NCBI GenBank assembly: GCA_903929035.1
Contig: CAIYTF010000033.1
Location: forward strand, 1-44,841
DNA length: 44,841 bases
Origin: an uncultured Ignavibacteriales bacterium
GTDB lineage: Bacteria > Bacteroidota > Ignavibacteria > Ignavibacteriales > Ignavibacteriaceae
Direction of reading: 5' to 3'
Positions within the stretch are counted from its first letter, which is position 1; each line of letters begins with the position of its first letter. Made by a program: the position numbers and the translations under genes. Shown in pieces: positions 26,399 through 35,041 of the stretch. The notes under the pieces are model-generated. The model saw nothing but the letters and a program-made list of their open reading frames with translations, was not told the origin of the DNA and made no database searches.

Positions 26399-26484
26399 CA
26401 TAAGTGCTCGTCAATAAATAACCCTTTGCGGTCTTTGCGTCTTCGCGTGAAAAAGTGTTAATGATATTTCTGAACGAACCCTAA
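26399..26484 (+). repeat. Dispersed intergenic repeat, copy F, with terminal inverted repeats
   Basis: The left end GTGCTCGTCAATAAATAAC (26404-26422) is an imperfect inverted match to the right end GATATTTCTGAACGAACCCT (from 26463). The core is CTTTGCGGTCTTTGCGTCTT followed by CGCGTGAAAAAGTG. It lies between queG and the rrf2 gene, which are convergent. Confidence 0.75.
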
Positions 26485-26523
26485 TCTATAATATTTAACT
26501 TGTTATCAACAAGAGAAGTTTCG

Positions 26524-26985
26524 CTAATTCGACTCTTCCAAAATAATATTAACAAAAGAATCAACTTTTTGTTCAGGGTGCATTAAATCTTTTAGCGTAA
26601 TTCGCGTAAGAACATTATCAACCGCGCTTTGTACAGCTCTCCAAAGCGAACGGACAGAACAATCTATCGTGTGAGTGCAAATGGTTTCCTCACCCGAAAA
26701 ATCACTGCAGAATGATGATTTGAACAATTTTCCGCCAAGAGCATCAAGCACATCAGAAACAATAATATCAGAAGGTGATTTTGCAAGTTTGTAGCCCCCG
26801 CTTGCACCGCGTTCGCTTTCTACAAAACCACCCATACGCAATATTCGCAGCATCTTTCCTACATTAGCTTGAGTCAGCCTTTCAACAATACTAATCTCAG
26901 GGATTGTTAAACCTGCACAATCTGTGTTATGAGCTATTCGTAAAAGAATCCGTAAACCGTATTCTTCCTGCGTGCTAAACTTCAT
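26524..26985 (-). CDS. Rrf2-family regulator with Fe-S cysteines (IscR-like)
   Basis: A winged-helix repressor, 153 residues. The N-terminus MKFSTQEEYGLRILLRIA and ANVGKMLRILRMGGFVES with GASGGYKLAK is typical of Rrf2 proteins. Three cysteines (C93, C103, C109) are placed like the Fe-S ligands of IscR, so it probably senses cluster supply. It lies 101 bases beyond sufT on the same strand, which suggests it controls the suf operon; the dyad at 32861-32884 is a candidate target. It may be read from its own promoter, since the gap holds an AT-rich region with a CTAAA-A-TTTAG dyad at 27023-27033. Confidence 0.85.
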   Translation of the reverse strand: MKFSTQEEYGLRILLRIAHNTDCAGLTIPEISIVERLTQANVGKMLRILRMGGFVESERGASGGYKLAKSPSDIIVSDVLDALGGKLFKSSFCSDFSGEETICTHTIDCSVRSLWRAVQSAVDNVLTRITLKDLMHPEQKVDSFVNIILEESN

Positions 26986-27086
26986 AGTCCATCATATCTT
27001 TCCGCCGCGACCATTGTCATATCTAAAATTTAGCATTTGTAATTTTCTTTACCATTAACAATTAACCATTGATAATTAACAATTAT

Positions 27087-27446
27087 TTAAAAGAATCCTA
27101 ACTCAACCTGAGCAACTTCACTCATCATTTCTTTACTCCAAGGCGGACTCCAAGTCAGCTCCACTTTCACTGTTCCAATCCCCGGAATAGTTCTAACTTT
27201 GCTTTCAACCTCGATTGGCAATGTTACCGCGACAGGACACATCGGAGAAGTGAGCGTCATCATTATTATAAGGTTTTTTTCAAGATCAAATTTTAGTTCA
27301 TATATTAAGCCCAATTCCCAAATATCGACAGGGATTTCAGGGTCATAACAAGTCTTTAATTTGTTGATTGTCAATTCCTGCAAGTTTTGAATTTCCTGCA
27401 TCACTTGCTCTTGATTTTCACTGCTTACTTTACTTTCTTCCGCCAT
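27087..27446 (-). CDS. sufT: SufT-like DUF59 protein
   Basis: A 119-residue MIP18/DUF59 domain protein. It carries the conserved YDPEIPVDIWELGLIYEL stretch and the motif TLTSPMCPVAVTLP with its cysteine, and ends ELTWSPPWSKEMMSE. SufT proteins help mature Fe-S proteins and are often the last gene of suf operons. Here it follows sufU by 5 bases. The N-terminal 25 residues are polar and unconserved. Confidence 0.88.
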   Translation of the reverse strand: MAEESKVSSENQEQVMQEIQNLQELTINKLKTCYDPEIPVDIWELGLIYELKFDLEKNLIIMMTLTSPMCPVAVTLPIEVESKVRTIPGIGTVKVELTWSPPWSKEMMSEVAQVELGFF

Positions 27447-27451
27447 ATTAT

Positions 27452-27910
27452 TTACTCTGTAGAAATCACTGTCTCGGGTTGTTTAAGAGCAGCAACCAAC
27501 GTATGCCACGAAAGGGATGCGCATTTCACTCGGACAGGAAACTCCCGTACTCCCTGTAATACGGCAAGTTTATCTAAGTCACTGTAATCTTCATCAGATT
27601 TGCCTGTGCCTGTCACCATTTCGTGAAAGCGATTAAAAAGAGTTTCTGCCTCCTGTACTGTTTTTCCTTTTACAAACGCGGTCATCATAGAAGCCGATGA
27701 TTTAGAAATGGCACATCCCCCGCCTTCAAAGGAAATATTTACAATCCTGTCACCCTCTGTATGTAAATACAAATGCAAATGATCACCGCATAAGGGATTA
27801 AAGCCTTCGGCGTGATGATTGTAAGGGTCTATCTTTCCAAAATTTTTAGGATTTTTATTATGATCAAGAATTATCTGCTGATATAACTCTCTGATTTCGG
27901 GATTCATCAA
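27452..27910 (-). CDS. sufU: SufU, sulfur-transfer partner of SufS
   Basis: A NifU/IscU-fold protein of 152 residues. In Bacillus, SufU accepts sulfur from SufS using a zinc site. The ligands C41 (PLCGD, with D43), C66 (GGGCAIS) and C130 (RVKCASLSW) sit at nearly the Bacillus positions. The insert typical of SufU is present in the middle. The start overlaps the end of sufS by 4 bases. Confidence 0.92.
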   Translation of the reverse strand: MMNPEIRELYQQIILDHNKNPKNFGKIDPYNHHAEGFNPLCGDHLHLYLHTEGDRIVNISFEGGGCAISKSSASMMTAFVKGKTVQEAETLFNRFHEMVTGTGKSDEDYSDLDKLAVLQGVREFPVRVKCASLSWHTLVAALKQPETVISTE

Positions 27911-29163
27911 GAGAATACCTCCAATACCCTTCTTATGCCTAAAACAAGTTTGTCAATTTCTTCGAACGTGTTGTACACCGCGAAAGATGCGCGGGCAGTT
28001 GCCGGAATACAATATCTCTCCATAACAGGCTGCGCGCAATGGTGCCCTGCGCGTATCGCGATTCCTTCAAAATCTAAAATGGTTCCAATGTCGTGCGGGT
28101 GAATCCCCTCCAAGATAAAAGAAAATACCGGGGCTCTGTTTTTAGGTTCGCCTATAAGTATTACTTGCCAAATACTGGATAGCCCCGTTAGCGCATACCG
28201 TGTTAATTCTTTCTCGTGAGCGGAAATCAAGTCCATTCCGATAGAATTTATATAATCTATCGCCGCGCCAAGACCAATCACCCCCGCGATATTGGGAGTG
28301 CCCGCTTCAAATTTATAAGGAAGGTCGTTGTACGTTGTTTTTTCCATCGAGACATTTAATATCATATCTCCCCCGCCTTGATACGGCGGCATTTCGCGTA
28401 AATATTTTTCTTTGCCGTATAGGACTCCTGTCCCTGTAGGTCCATAAAGTTTATGACCGGAAAAAACAAAGAAATCCGCATCCAATTTTTGAACATCAAT
28501 CGTACCGTGCTGAATCGATTGCGAGCCGTCTATTAAAACAGGCGTTCCCTGTTGATGAGATTTTTCAATAATATATTCAACAGGGTTTATCGTGCCAAGC
28601 GCATTTGAGCATCGCGTAACAGAAACTAATTTTGTTCGTGAATTTAGCAATACATCAAATTTTTCAAGAATTAGTTCACCATTATCATTAATAGGGATAT
28701 ACCGCAGCACAGCTCCCGTTGATTCACAAAGCATCTGCCAAGGAACAATATTTGCGTGATGTTCCATCTCGGAAATGATTATCTCATCACCGGCACCGAT
28801 AAATTTTCGCCCGAACGATTGCGCGACTAAATTGATGGAGTCGGTTGCTCCGCGGGTAATAATCACTTCTCTTGTAGAACCGGCATTAATAAAACCACGT
28901 ATTTTTTCACGTGCAGATTCATATTCTTTTGTTGCCAACTGACTCAGAAAATGCACGCCCCGATGGATATTCGAATTTTCACTTTCGTAGTATTTCTTCA
29001 TCCGCTCGATAACAGCAACAGGCTTGTGAGTTGTCGCCGCGTTATCAAGATATACCAATTGTCTCCCGGACACTTGTGTATCGAGTATCGGAAAATCTTT
29101 TCTGATTTTTTCAACATCAAGTCCAACGGGTTTGCTTTCAAAATTAGAATTTAAGGGTATCAC
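27907..29163 (-). CDS. sufS: Cysteine desulfurase SufS
   Basis: PLP enzyme that takes sulfur from cysteine for Fe-S assembly. K238 in FSGHKLYGPTGTG binds PLP, and C376 in IRAGHHCAQP is the persulfide cysteine. YLDNAATTHKP near the N-terminus is typical of group II desulfurases. It has 418 residues. It overlaps sufD by 4 bases and sufU by 4 bases, so these three are translationally coupled. Confidence 0.95.
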   Translation of the reverse strand: MIPLNSNFESKPVGLDVEKIRKDFPILDTQVSGRQLVYLDNAATTHKPVAVIERMKKYYESENSNIHRGVHFLSQLATKEYESAREKIRGFINAGSTREVIITRGATDSINLVAQSFGRKFIGAGDEIIISEMEHHANIVPWQMLCESTGAVLRYIPINDNGELILEKFDVLLNSRTKLVSVTRCSNALGTINPVEYIIEKSHQQGTPVLIDGSQSIQHGTIDVQKLDADFFVFSGHKLYGPTGTGVLYGKEKYLREMPPYQGGGDMILNVSMEKTTYNDLPYKFEAGTPNIAGVIGLGAAIDYINSIGMDLISAHEKELTRYALTGLSSIWQVILIGEPKNRAPVFSFILEGIHPHDIGTILDFEGIAIRAGHHCAQPVMERYCIPATARASFAVYNTFEEIDKLVLGIRRVLEVFS

Positions 29164-30512
29164 TCTAACACCGTACTTTCAGACAAAGGATTTTCATTCC
29201 TTAATTTTTCTTGAATAATTTGCTCAAGATAGTCAAGCACTGCTTTATGGCTTATGTTTTCAACAACATTCTCTGCAAAAGCAGAAACTAATGTTCGCCT
29301 TGCCTGTTCAAGACTAAAGCCGCGTGAACGTAAATAAAACAGGGCTTCTTCATCAAGCTGTCCAATAGTTGCCCCGTGGCTGCACTTAACGTCATCGGCA
29401 AATATTTCCAATTGTGGCTTTGTGTCAACAATCGCATTATTGGAAAGCAAAATGTTTTTATTTGATTGAAAGGCATTTGTTTTTTGAGAATCTTTGCGGA
29501 CCATCACTTTGCCGTTAAAGACTGCTCTCGATTTACCGGACAACACTCCTTTATATAGCTCATTACTGCGGCAACGCGGATGTTTATGATCAATCATAGT
29601 GTGATTGTCAATAGTTTGTCCGTCATTTAATAAATATAGACCATTCAAATTGCATTCAGCATCCTGCCCAACAAATTTAGCATTGAAATTATTCCGCGCT
29701 AATTTACCGCCAAAGTCAAGATTGTAATAAGTATAAACACTTGAGCTGTCAATAGCTGTTTCGGAAAGAGAAATATGAAAGGCTTTTGTACTTTCATTCT
29801 GAATTCGCACGTGATTGAGATTCGCGTTTTTACCAAGAGTTACTTCCGTGACCGCATTCGTAAAATATAGCGAGTGTAATATCGTTTCGTAATTTTCAAT
29901 AATACTTGCCCGCGTGTTATCCTCAAGAATAATGAGATTTCTCGGTTGAATAATAATTTCGGATTCAGTGCTGCTAAGATAAAGTATATGGATCGGCTGT
30001 TCCACCACTGTATTCTTCCGAATCAATATAAATGCTCCATCAGATAGAAATGCAGAATTCATTTCTGAAAATATTCCGCTGTCGGCAGCAGTATTTTTTC
30101 CAATATAATTCTCGACAATGGATTGATGTTTTTCAAAGGCTTCTTTCAAACTCATCACCAAAACATTTTCTGTAACAGCAGGAATGTTTGAAAGACCGGC
30201 ATTGAAGATTCCATTTACAAACACGAGCGTGATATATTCGGAATTATTAAACAAAAACGGCTCTATCTGCTTTTTTATAATGTCACTCGTACTGCTTATA
30301 GAGTACAAATCAAACTTATGGACTAAAACCGGTGAAACATCTGTATAACGCCATTCCTCATCGCGGATGGTTGGAAAACTGAGTTCCGGAATTTTTCCTG
30401 CAGCCTGTTTTCTGAATTTATGAATCGGCTTTTTGCTTTCACCATTTAAACCGCGTTCAAATGATTCGAACCGGTTGATATACCAAGTCTTTACTTCTTG
30501 AAATTTTTCCAT
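29160..30512 (-). CDS. sufD: Fe-S assembly protein SufD
   Basis: Partner of SufB in the SufBC2D scaffold, 450 residues. The beta-helix core ends with the family block IVDTKPQLEIFADDVKCSHGATIGQ, then LRSRGFSLEQARR. The N-terminal helical part has RDEEWRYTDVSP. It lies 13 bases after sufC. The conserved C-terminal histidine of SufD, placed as in CSHG, is present. Confidence 0.93.
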   Translation of the reverse strand: MEKFQEVKTWYINRFESFERGLNGESKKPIHKFRKQAAGKIPELSFPTIRDEEWRYTDVSPVLVHKFDLYSISSTSDIIKKQIEPFLFNNSEYITLVFVNGIFNAGLSNIPAVTENVLVMSLKEAFEKHQSIVENYIGKNTAADSGIFSEMNSAFLSDGAFILIRKNTVVEQPIHILYLSSTESEIIIQPRNLIILEDNTRASIIENYETILHSLYFTNAVTEVTLGKNANLNHVRIQNESTKAFHISLSETAIDSSSVYTYYNLDFGGKLARNNFNAKFVGQDAECNLNGLYLLNDGQTIDNHTMIDHKHPRCRSNELYKGVLSGKSRAVFNGKVMVRKDSQKTNAFQSNKNILLSNNAIVDTKPQLEIFADDVKCSHGATIGQLDEEALFYLRSRGFSLEQARRTLVSAFAENVVENISHKAVLDYLEQIIQEKLRNENPLSESTVLE

Positions 30513-30525
30513 TTAGTTCTTCCAG

Positions 30526-31293
30526 TTATCTCGCCGCGAATTCAGATTCATTTTCTGTAACCCAGTCATAACCTTTTTCTTCAAGTTCAAAGGCTAAATC
30601 TTTATCACCCGATTTGATTATTCTTCCGTCCGAAAGAACGTGAACAAAGTCAGGAACTATGTAATTAAGCAATCTTTGATAGTGGGTAACTACAATAAAA
30701 GAATTTTCCTTATTACGCAGGCGATTCACTCCGCCTGCAACAACGCGTAAAGCATCTATATCCAAACCTGAATCCGTTTCATCTAATATGCCGAGTTTCG
30801 GTTCAAGTACAGCCATTTGAAAAATTTCGTTACGTTTTTTTTCGCCGCCGGAGAAACCTTCATTAACTGAACGGCTCAACAAATTTTGGGGCATTTCAAC
30901 ATAAGTCATTCGCTCTTTTACCATCTTCAAAAATTCAAGAGTATCTAATTGTTCTTCACCTCTATATTTACGAATTTCGTTGAGAGCTGTTTTTAAGAGG
31001 TTGGTATTTGATACTCCCGGAATCTCAACAGGATACTGAAATGCAAGAAAGACACCCTCGCGGGCACGATCTTCAGGTGATAACTCCAGCAAATTTTTAC
31101 CGTTGAAAAACACTTCACCTTTAGTTACAATATAACCATCTCTTCCAGCTAAAACAGAGGCAAGAGTGCTTTTTCCGCTTCCGTTAGGTCCCATAATCGC
31201 GTGAACTTCACCGACTCTAATTGATAAATTAATACCCTTGAGAATTTCCCGTTCTTCAACGCGGACGTGTAAATTTTTTATTTCTAATAACAT
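30526..31293 (-). CDS. sufC: Fe-S assembly ATPase SufC
   Basis: ABC-type ATPase of the SufBCD complex, 255 residues. Walker [17 protein letters not shown] is near residue 35, the signature [12 protein letters not shown] near 150, Walker [17 protein letters not shown] near 172, and the switch histidine in VVTHYQRLL. It lies 59 bases after sufB. Confidence 0.95.
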   Translation of the reverse strand: MLLEIKNLHVRVEEREILKGINLSIRVGEVHAIMGPNGSGKSTLASVLAGRDGYIVTKGEVFFNGKNLLELSPEDRAREGVFLAFQYPVEIPGVSNTNLLKTALNEIRKYRGEEQLDTLEFLKMVKERMTYVEMPQNLLSRSVNEGFSGGEKKRNEIFQMAVLEPKLGILDETDSGLDIDALRVVAGGVNRLRNKENSFIVVTHYQRLLNYIVPDFVHVLSDGRIIKSGDKDLAFELEEKGYDWVTENESEFAAR

Positions 31294-31352
31294 CTTACTT
31301 AAAGTTCTCCAAATTCATAATTTCAAATTCAACATTCATAATTCCAATGGCT

Positions 31353-32810
31353 TTATCCGACACTTCCTTCAAGACTAACACCAAGGAGTTTTTGCGCTTC
31401 AACCGCGAACTCCATCGGTAATTCTTTAAATACTTCCTTACAATAACCATTCACTATCATACTTACAGCATCCTCATTTGAAAGCCCGCGTTGATTAAGA
31501 TAGAATATCTGATCTTCACCAATTTTAGATGTAGTAGCTTCGTGTTCAACTTTAGCGGAAGGATTGCTTACTTCAAGATACGGGAATGTATGCGCACCGC
31601 AGGTATCACCTATTAATAGCGAATCGCATTGAGAATAATTACGGGCATTCTTAGCGTTCTTTCCAACTTTTACTAACCCGCGGTAAGTGTTATTACTTTT
31701 CCCCGCTGATATTCCTTTCGATACAATAGTGCTGCGCGTGTTTTTGCCAATGTGAATCATCTTGGTTCCTGTATCAGCCTGCTGTTTATGGTTTGTAACT
31801 GCAACCGAATAAAATTCACCTATTGAATTATCTCCCTGCAAAACACAACTCGGATATTTCCACGTGATCGCGGAGCCGGTTTCAACCTGTGTCCACGAAA
31901 TTTTTGAATTGACGCCTTTACAGAATCCGCGTTTCGTGACAAAATTATATATACCGCCTCTGCCCTCTTTGTCGCCTGCATACCAGTTCTGTATAGTAGA
32001 GTATTTAATCTGCGCGTTATCAAGCGCGATAAGCTCTACCACAGCGGCGTGCAATTGATTTTCATCGCGCATCGGGGCAGTGCAGCCTTCCAGATAACTT
32101 ACATAACTGCCTTCATCCGCGATAATAAGTGTTCTTTCAAACTGCCCTGTTTTTGCTTCATTTATTCTAAAATAAGTTGAAAGCTCCATCGGACAGCGTA
32201 CACCCTTGGGTATATAAACAAATGAACCATCTGTAAAAACAGCAGAATTCAGTGCCGCGTAAAAATTATCGGTAGATGGAACAATCATCCCGATATATTT
32301 TTTCACTAAATCAGGATATTCGTGCAATGCTTCCGAAATCGGACAAAATATTATTCCGTCTTCTTTCAGTTTAGCTTTGAAAGTGGTTGCAACAGACACA
32401 CTGTCAAACACGGCATCAACTGCGACACCGGCAAATATTTTTTGCTCTTCGAGGGGAATACCTAACTTTGTAAATGTTTTAAGCAGTTCCGGATCAACTT
32501 CATCCATACTTTGCAATTTTTTTACTGACTTTGGAGCCGAGTAATAAATAATATCCCTGAAATCAATTTTGGGATAACTTACATTGGACCATTTGGGTTC
32601 CGTCATTGTCAACCAATGACGATAGGCCTTTAGACGCCATTCAAGCATCCACTCCGGTTCATCTTTCTTCCGGGAAATAACACGAATGACATCTTCATTC
32701 AGCCCTTTGGCAATAGTATCAGATTCAACATCCGTTACAAAACCGTATTTATATTCCTGGTCGGTAAACTGTTCTAACTCTTGCATCTCGGTAGAACTCA
32801 TTATTTCCAT
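31353..32810 (-). CDS. sufB: Fe-S assembly scaffold SufB
   Basis: Main scaffold of the Suf system, up to 485 residues. Clear blocks are [54 protein letters not shown] with GAHTFPYL, and [20 protein letters not shown]. Two ATGs are possible, at 32810 and 32801 (MSSTEMQEL). A GGAAATA spacing favours the second. It is the first gene of sufBCDSU-sufT. A sigma70-like promoter and an overlapping dyad lie just upstream. Confidence 0.94.
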   Translation of the reverse strand: MEIMSSTEMQELEQFTDQEYKYGFVTDVESDTIAKGLNEDVIRVISRKKDEPEWMLEWRLKAYRHWLTMTEPKWSNVSYPKIDFRDIIYYSAPKSVKKLQSMDEVDPELLKTFTKLGIPLEEQKIFAGVAVDAVFDSVSVATTFKAKLKEDGIIFCPISEALHEYPDLVKKYIGMIVPSTDNFYAALNSAVFTDGSFVYIPKGVRCPMELSTYFRINEAKTGQFERTLIIADEGSYVSYLEGCTAPMRDENQLHAAVVELIALDNAQIKYSTIQNWYAGDKEGRGGIYNFVTKRGFCKGVNSKISWTQVETGSAITWKYPSCVLQGDNSIGEFYSVAVTNHKQQADTGTKMIHIGKNTRSTIVSKGISAGKSNNTYRGLVKVGKNAKNARNYSQCDSLLIGDTCGAHTFPYLEVSNPSAKVEHEATTSKIGEDQIFYLNQRGLSNEDAVSMIVNGYCKEVFKELPMEFAVEAQKLLGVSLEGSVG

Positions 32811-32851
32811 TTCCTTGCTGAAATTTCAAACTTTAATTTATTCACTATTGA

Positions 32852-32884
32852 AACATAAATAATCTATACTAAAAAGTCAAGATT
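32852..32884 (-). promoter_or_regulatory. suf promoter with overlapping dyad operator
   Basis: On the minus strand, TTGACT (32875-32880) and TATGTT (32852-32857) are 17 bases apart. A 24-base dyad, AATCT-N2-ACT-N4-AGT-N2-AGATT (32861-32884), covers the -35 box and spacer, matching at 16 of 20 arm positions. Its TTGACT...TAGT centre recalls IscR/Rrf2 sites. The likely binder is the Rrf2 protein at 26524-26985. Inferred from sequence. Confidence 0.5.
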
Positions 32885-33063
32885 AATATTTAATAAACTA
32901 ATTCTATTTTTTCAGCACATAAACATCCAAAAGGATTGTTTTTGATAGGGATATGGCTCAATTTAGCTGAAAAAGGCTGAACCTTTTACTATTTTGCCTT
33001 TCCGTATATTCAAAAATGTTTGTAAATTTACGCTTTACAATTCTTTAGGAGTTTTTATTACTT

Positions 33064-33624
33064 ATGGCGAGTACTACTGATTTTCGTCCGGGTATGGTGA
33101 TGCGCTGGAATAATGATTTATGGTCAATATCTGAATTTCAACACGTTAATCCAGGAAATTGGCGCGCCTTTGTTCGAGCCAAATTGAAAAATTTGAAGAC
33201 AGGAAGAGTAGTCGAGCATCGTTTTCGTGCAGGCGAAGCAATTGATCAGGTACGCGTTGAAAGAAAAACCTGCCAATATTTGTACAGAGAAAACGCCGAA
33301 TTTGTACTGATGGACAATGAAACTTATGACCAATTCAATGTTACTGCCGATACAATTGGTGACGGTCAAAAATTCTTGAAAGAAAATACCAATATTGATT
33401 TGCTGTTTGACGGAGCTAAAATAATTGCAGTGGAAATTCCCCTATTTATTAATCTCGCGGTGACTATGACAGAACCGGGTTTAAAAGGCGACACAGTTTC
33501 TAACACTCTGAAAGCTGCCACTTTAGAAACAGGTGCGACTGTAATGGTTCCATTATTTGTTAATCAAGGTGATATGCTGAAGATTGATACCCGAACAGGC
33601 GACTATGTTGAACGAGTAAAATAG
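33064..33624 (+). CDS. efp: Elongation factor P
   Basis: Helps ribosomes form peptide bonds at proline runs. All three EF-P domains are present in 186 residues, from DFRPGMVMRWNN to VNQGDMLKIDTRTGDYVERV. The loop that reaches the peptidyl-transferase centre reads HVNPGNWRAFVRAK. The tip position, usually Lys (or Arg32 in EarP-type), is N32, with an Arg two residues later. A TAGGAG lies 12 bases before the ATG. It is divergent from sufB. A weak hairpin (33623-33654) follows the stop. Confidence 0.94.
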   Translation: MASTTDFRPGMVMRWNNDLWSISEFQHVNPGNWRAFVRAKLKNLKTGRVVEHRFRAGEAIDQVRVERKTCQYLYRENAEFVLMDNETYDQFNVTADTIGDGQKFLKENTNIDLLFDGAKIIAVEIPLFINLAVTMTEPGLKGDTVSNTLKAATLETGATVMVPLFVNQGDMLKIDTRTGDYVERVK

Positions 33625-33859
33625 CCTGTTTTATGGTATTTTCAGCAAACAGCTAACTTTAGTATTATTTACCGCGGTGTCATTCCATAGAAATAGTGAA
33701 TCTGCATTTGAAGGAATTGCAAAATAGAGGAGTTGTATAGAATTAATCTTGGAAATAAATCTGCAAATATTTAACTTGTATCAAATGTAATAAATAATTT
33801 GTCAATTTGAGGTTTTTATATAAATCAGTTTGTTAAAATAGAATGAAGTTTTATTATAT

Positions 33860-34183
33860 ATGTCAATGATAATTAGCCCTGATCAAATTGAAGAAGGAAT
33901 GATATTGGTAGCCCACGTAAAGAATAAACACGGACAGGTGCTTTTGCGTGCTGACACTGTACTAACCCCCAAGCATCAACAATTTTTAATTACGTGGGGT
34001 GTTACCTCTATTGCTATCGCTGAACCGGTTCAAAAAAAGGATAATAACATTTCTTCCAATGCCAAGACAGTTCAGGAGCAACAGCTTGAAATAAGATTAG
34101 GATGGTATCCTCAAAATATGCAGGAGCGTGATTTGTTTGATATGGCTATCCAAAGTACTATTGAAAAAGCCGCTGGTATTTAG
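33860..34183 (+). CDS. Small protein with HD-GYP-leader-like domain
   Basis: A 107-residue soluble protein. Residues about 6-55 (QIEEGMILVAHVKNKHGQVLLRADTVLTPKHQQFLITWGV) have the pattern often found in front of HD-GYP or HDOD domains in signalling proteins ('G..L...V.N..G..LL..G..L...H...L...G'). The second half is polar without motifs. It stands 9 bases before an HDOD protein and is probably co-transcribed. It may be a split-off accessory domain. Function unknown. It could start at the third codon, also ATG. Confidence 0.6.
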   Translation: MSMIISPDQIEEGMILVAHVKNKHGQVLLRADTVLTPKHQQFLITWGVTSIAIAEPVQKKDNNISSNAKTVQEQQLEIRLGWYPQNMQERDLFDMAIQSTIEKAAGI

Positions 34184-34192
34184 GGAATAAGT

Positions 34193-35041
34193 ATGGATTT
34201 TCTGAATTATCTTATTAATGCTATAGATACTCTTCCCACTTTGCCTACTATATATTCAGCGATCACTGAAGCAATGGGAAATCCGAAAACATCCGCGGAT
34301 AAACTTGCACAAATAGTTTCAACTGATCAAGTTTCCTCAATAAAAGTACTCAAAGTAGCAAATTCGCCCATTTTTGGATTTCGCGGAAGAATCGAAACAA
34401 TTTCACAAGCTGTTTTTTATCTTGGGTTTAATGAAATTCGAAATATTGTTTTCGCACTTTCGGTTATGAACTCTTTTTCAAAATCTTCCACATTTACTAA
34501 GTTCAAACCTGTTGAATTTTGGGAACATTCAATTGCCACAGGTATTACTACACGCCTTATTGGTGCCGGTATAGGAGTTAAAACTCTTGAAAATTTTTTC
34601 CTTGCAGGAATTTTACACGATATAGGCAAACTGTTGTTTTTTCAATTTGCAAAAAAGGATTTTGAACGCGTATTTGAAGTGATGGAATCGCAAAATCTTA
34701 ACCTTCTTGAGGCTGAGCAAAATGTTTTTGGTGCAACCCATACAAAAGCAGGGCAATTGTTAGCACAGAAATGGAAATTACCACCTTCTCTTGAGAATGC
34801 AATTTCTTATCACCATATCGGGATTGCCCAAAGTGATAGTGATACTCTCACCCCTTCAGTTTATCTTGGCAATATGGTTGCTAAAATGCTGTGTCTTGGT
34901 AACGCGGGAAATGAGAATATTCCTCGTCCCGAACAGACAATTTGGAAAAAGATTTTGTTACCACCGGGATTTTTTGTCAGAAATAGAAAAAAACTCGAAG
35001 AGGAGTTTCAACACACAACTCGAATAATGCTATATGAATAG
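34193..35041 (+). CDS. HDOD domain protein
   Basis: A 282-residue signalling protein of the HDOD family. LPTLPTIYSAITEAM, VLKVANSPIFGF, AVFYLGFNEIRNIVFALSV, FLAGILHDIGKLLFFQF and the conserved YHH lie in order along the chain. An HD-like pair (HDIGK) is kept, so metal binding is possible, but HDOD proteins usually lack enzymatic activity. An AGGG lies about 8 bases upstream. The stop overlaps the start of the histidine kinase by 8 bases, so the two are coupled. Confidence 0.85.
   Translation: MDFLNYLINAIDTLPTLPTIYSAITEAMGNPKTSADKLAQIVSTDQVSSIKVLKVANSPIFGFRGRIETISQAVFYLGFNEIRNIVFALSVMNSFSKSSTFTKFKPVEFWEHSIATGITTRLIGAGIGVKTLENFFLAGILHDIGKLLFFQFAKKDFERVFEVMESQNLNLLEAEQNVFGATHTKAGQLLAQKWKLPPSLENAISYHHIGIAQSDSDTLTPSVYLGNMVAKMLCLGNAGNENIPRPEQTIWKKILLPPGFFVRNRKKLEEEFQHTTRIMLYE

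Noticed and set aside
131-26484. Repeats that might be a CRISPR array
   Set aside because: Copies are kilobases apart, not regularly spaced, and no cas genes are present.
33623-33654. Terminator after efp
   Set aside because: The stem has a bulge and no T-run follows, so I do not call it as a feature.
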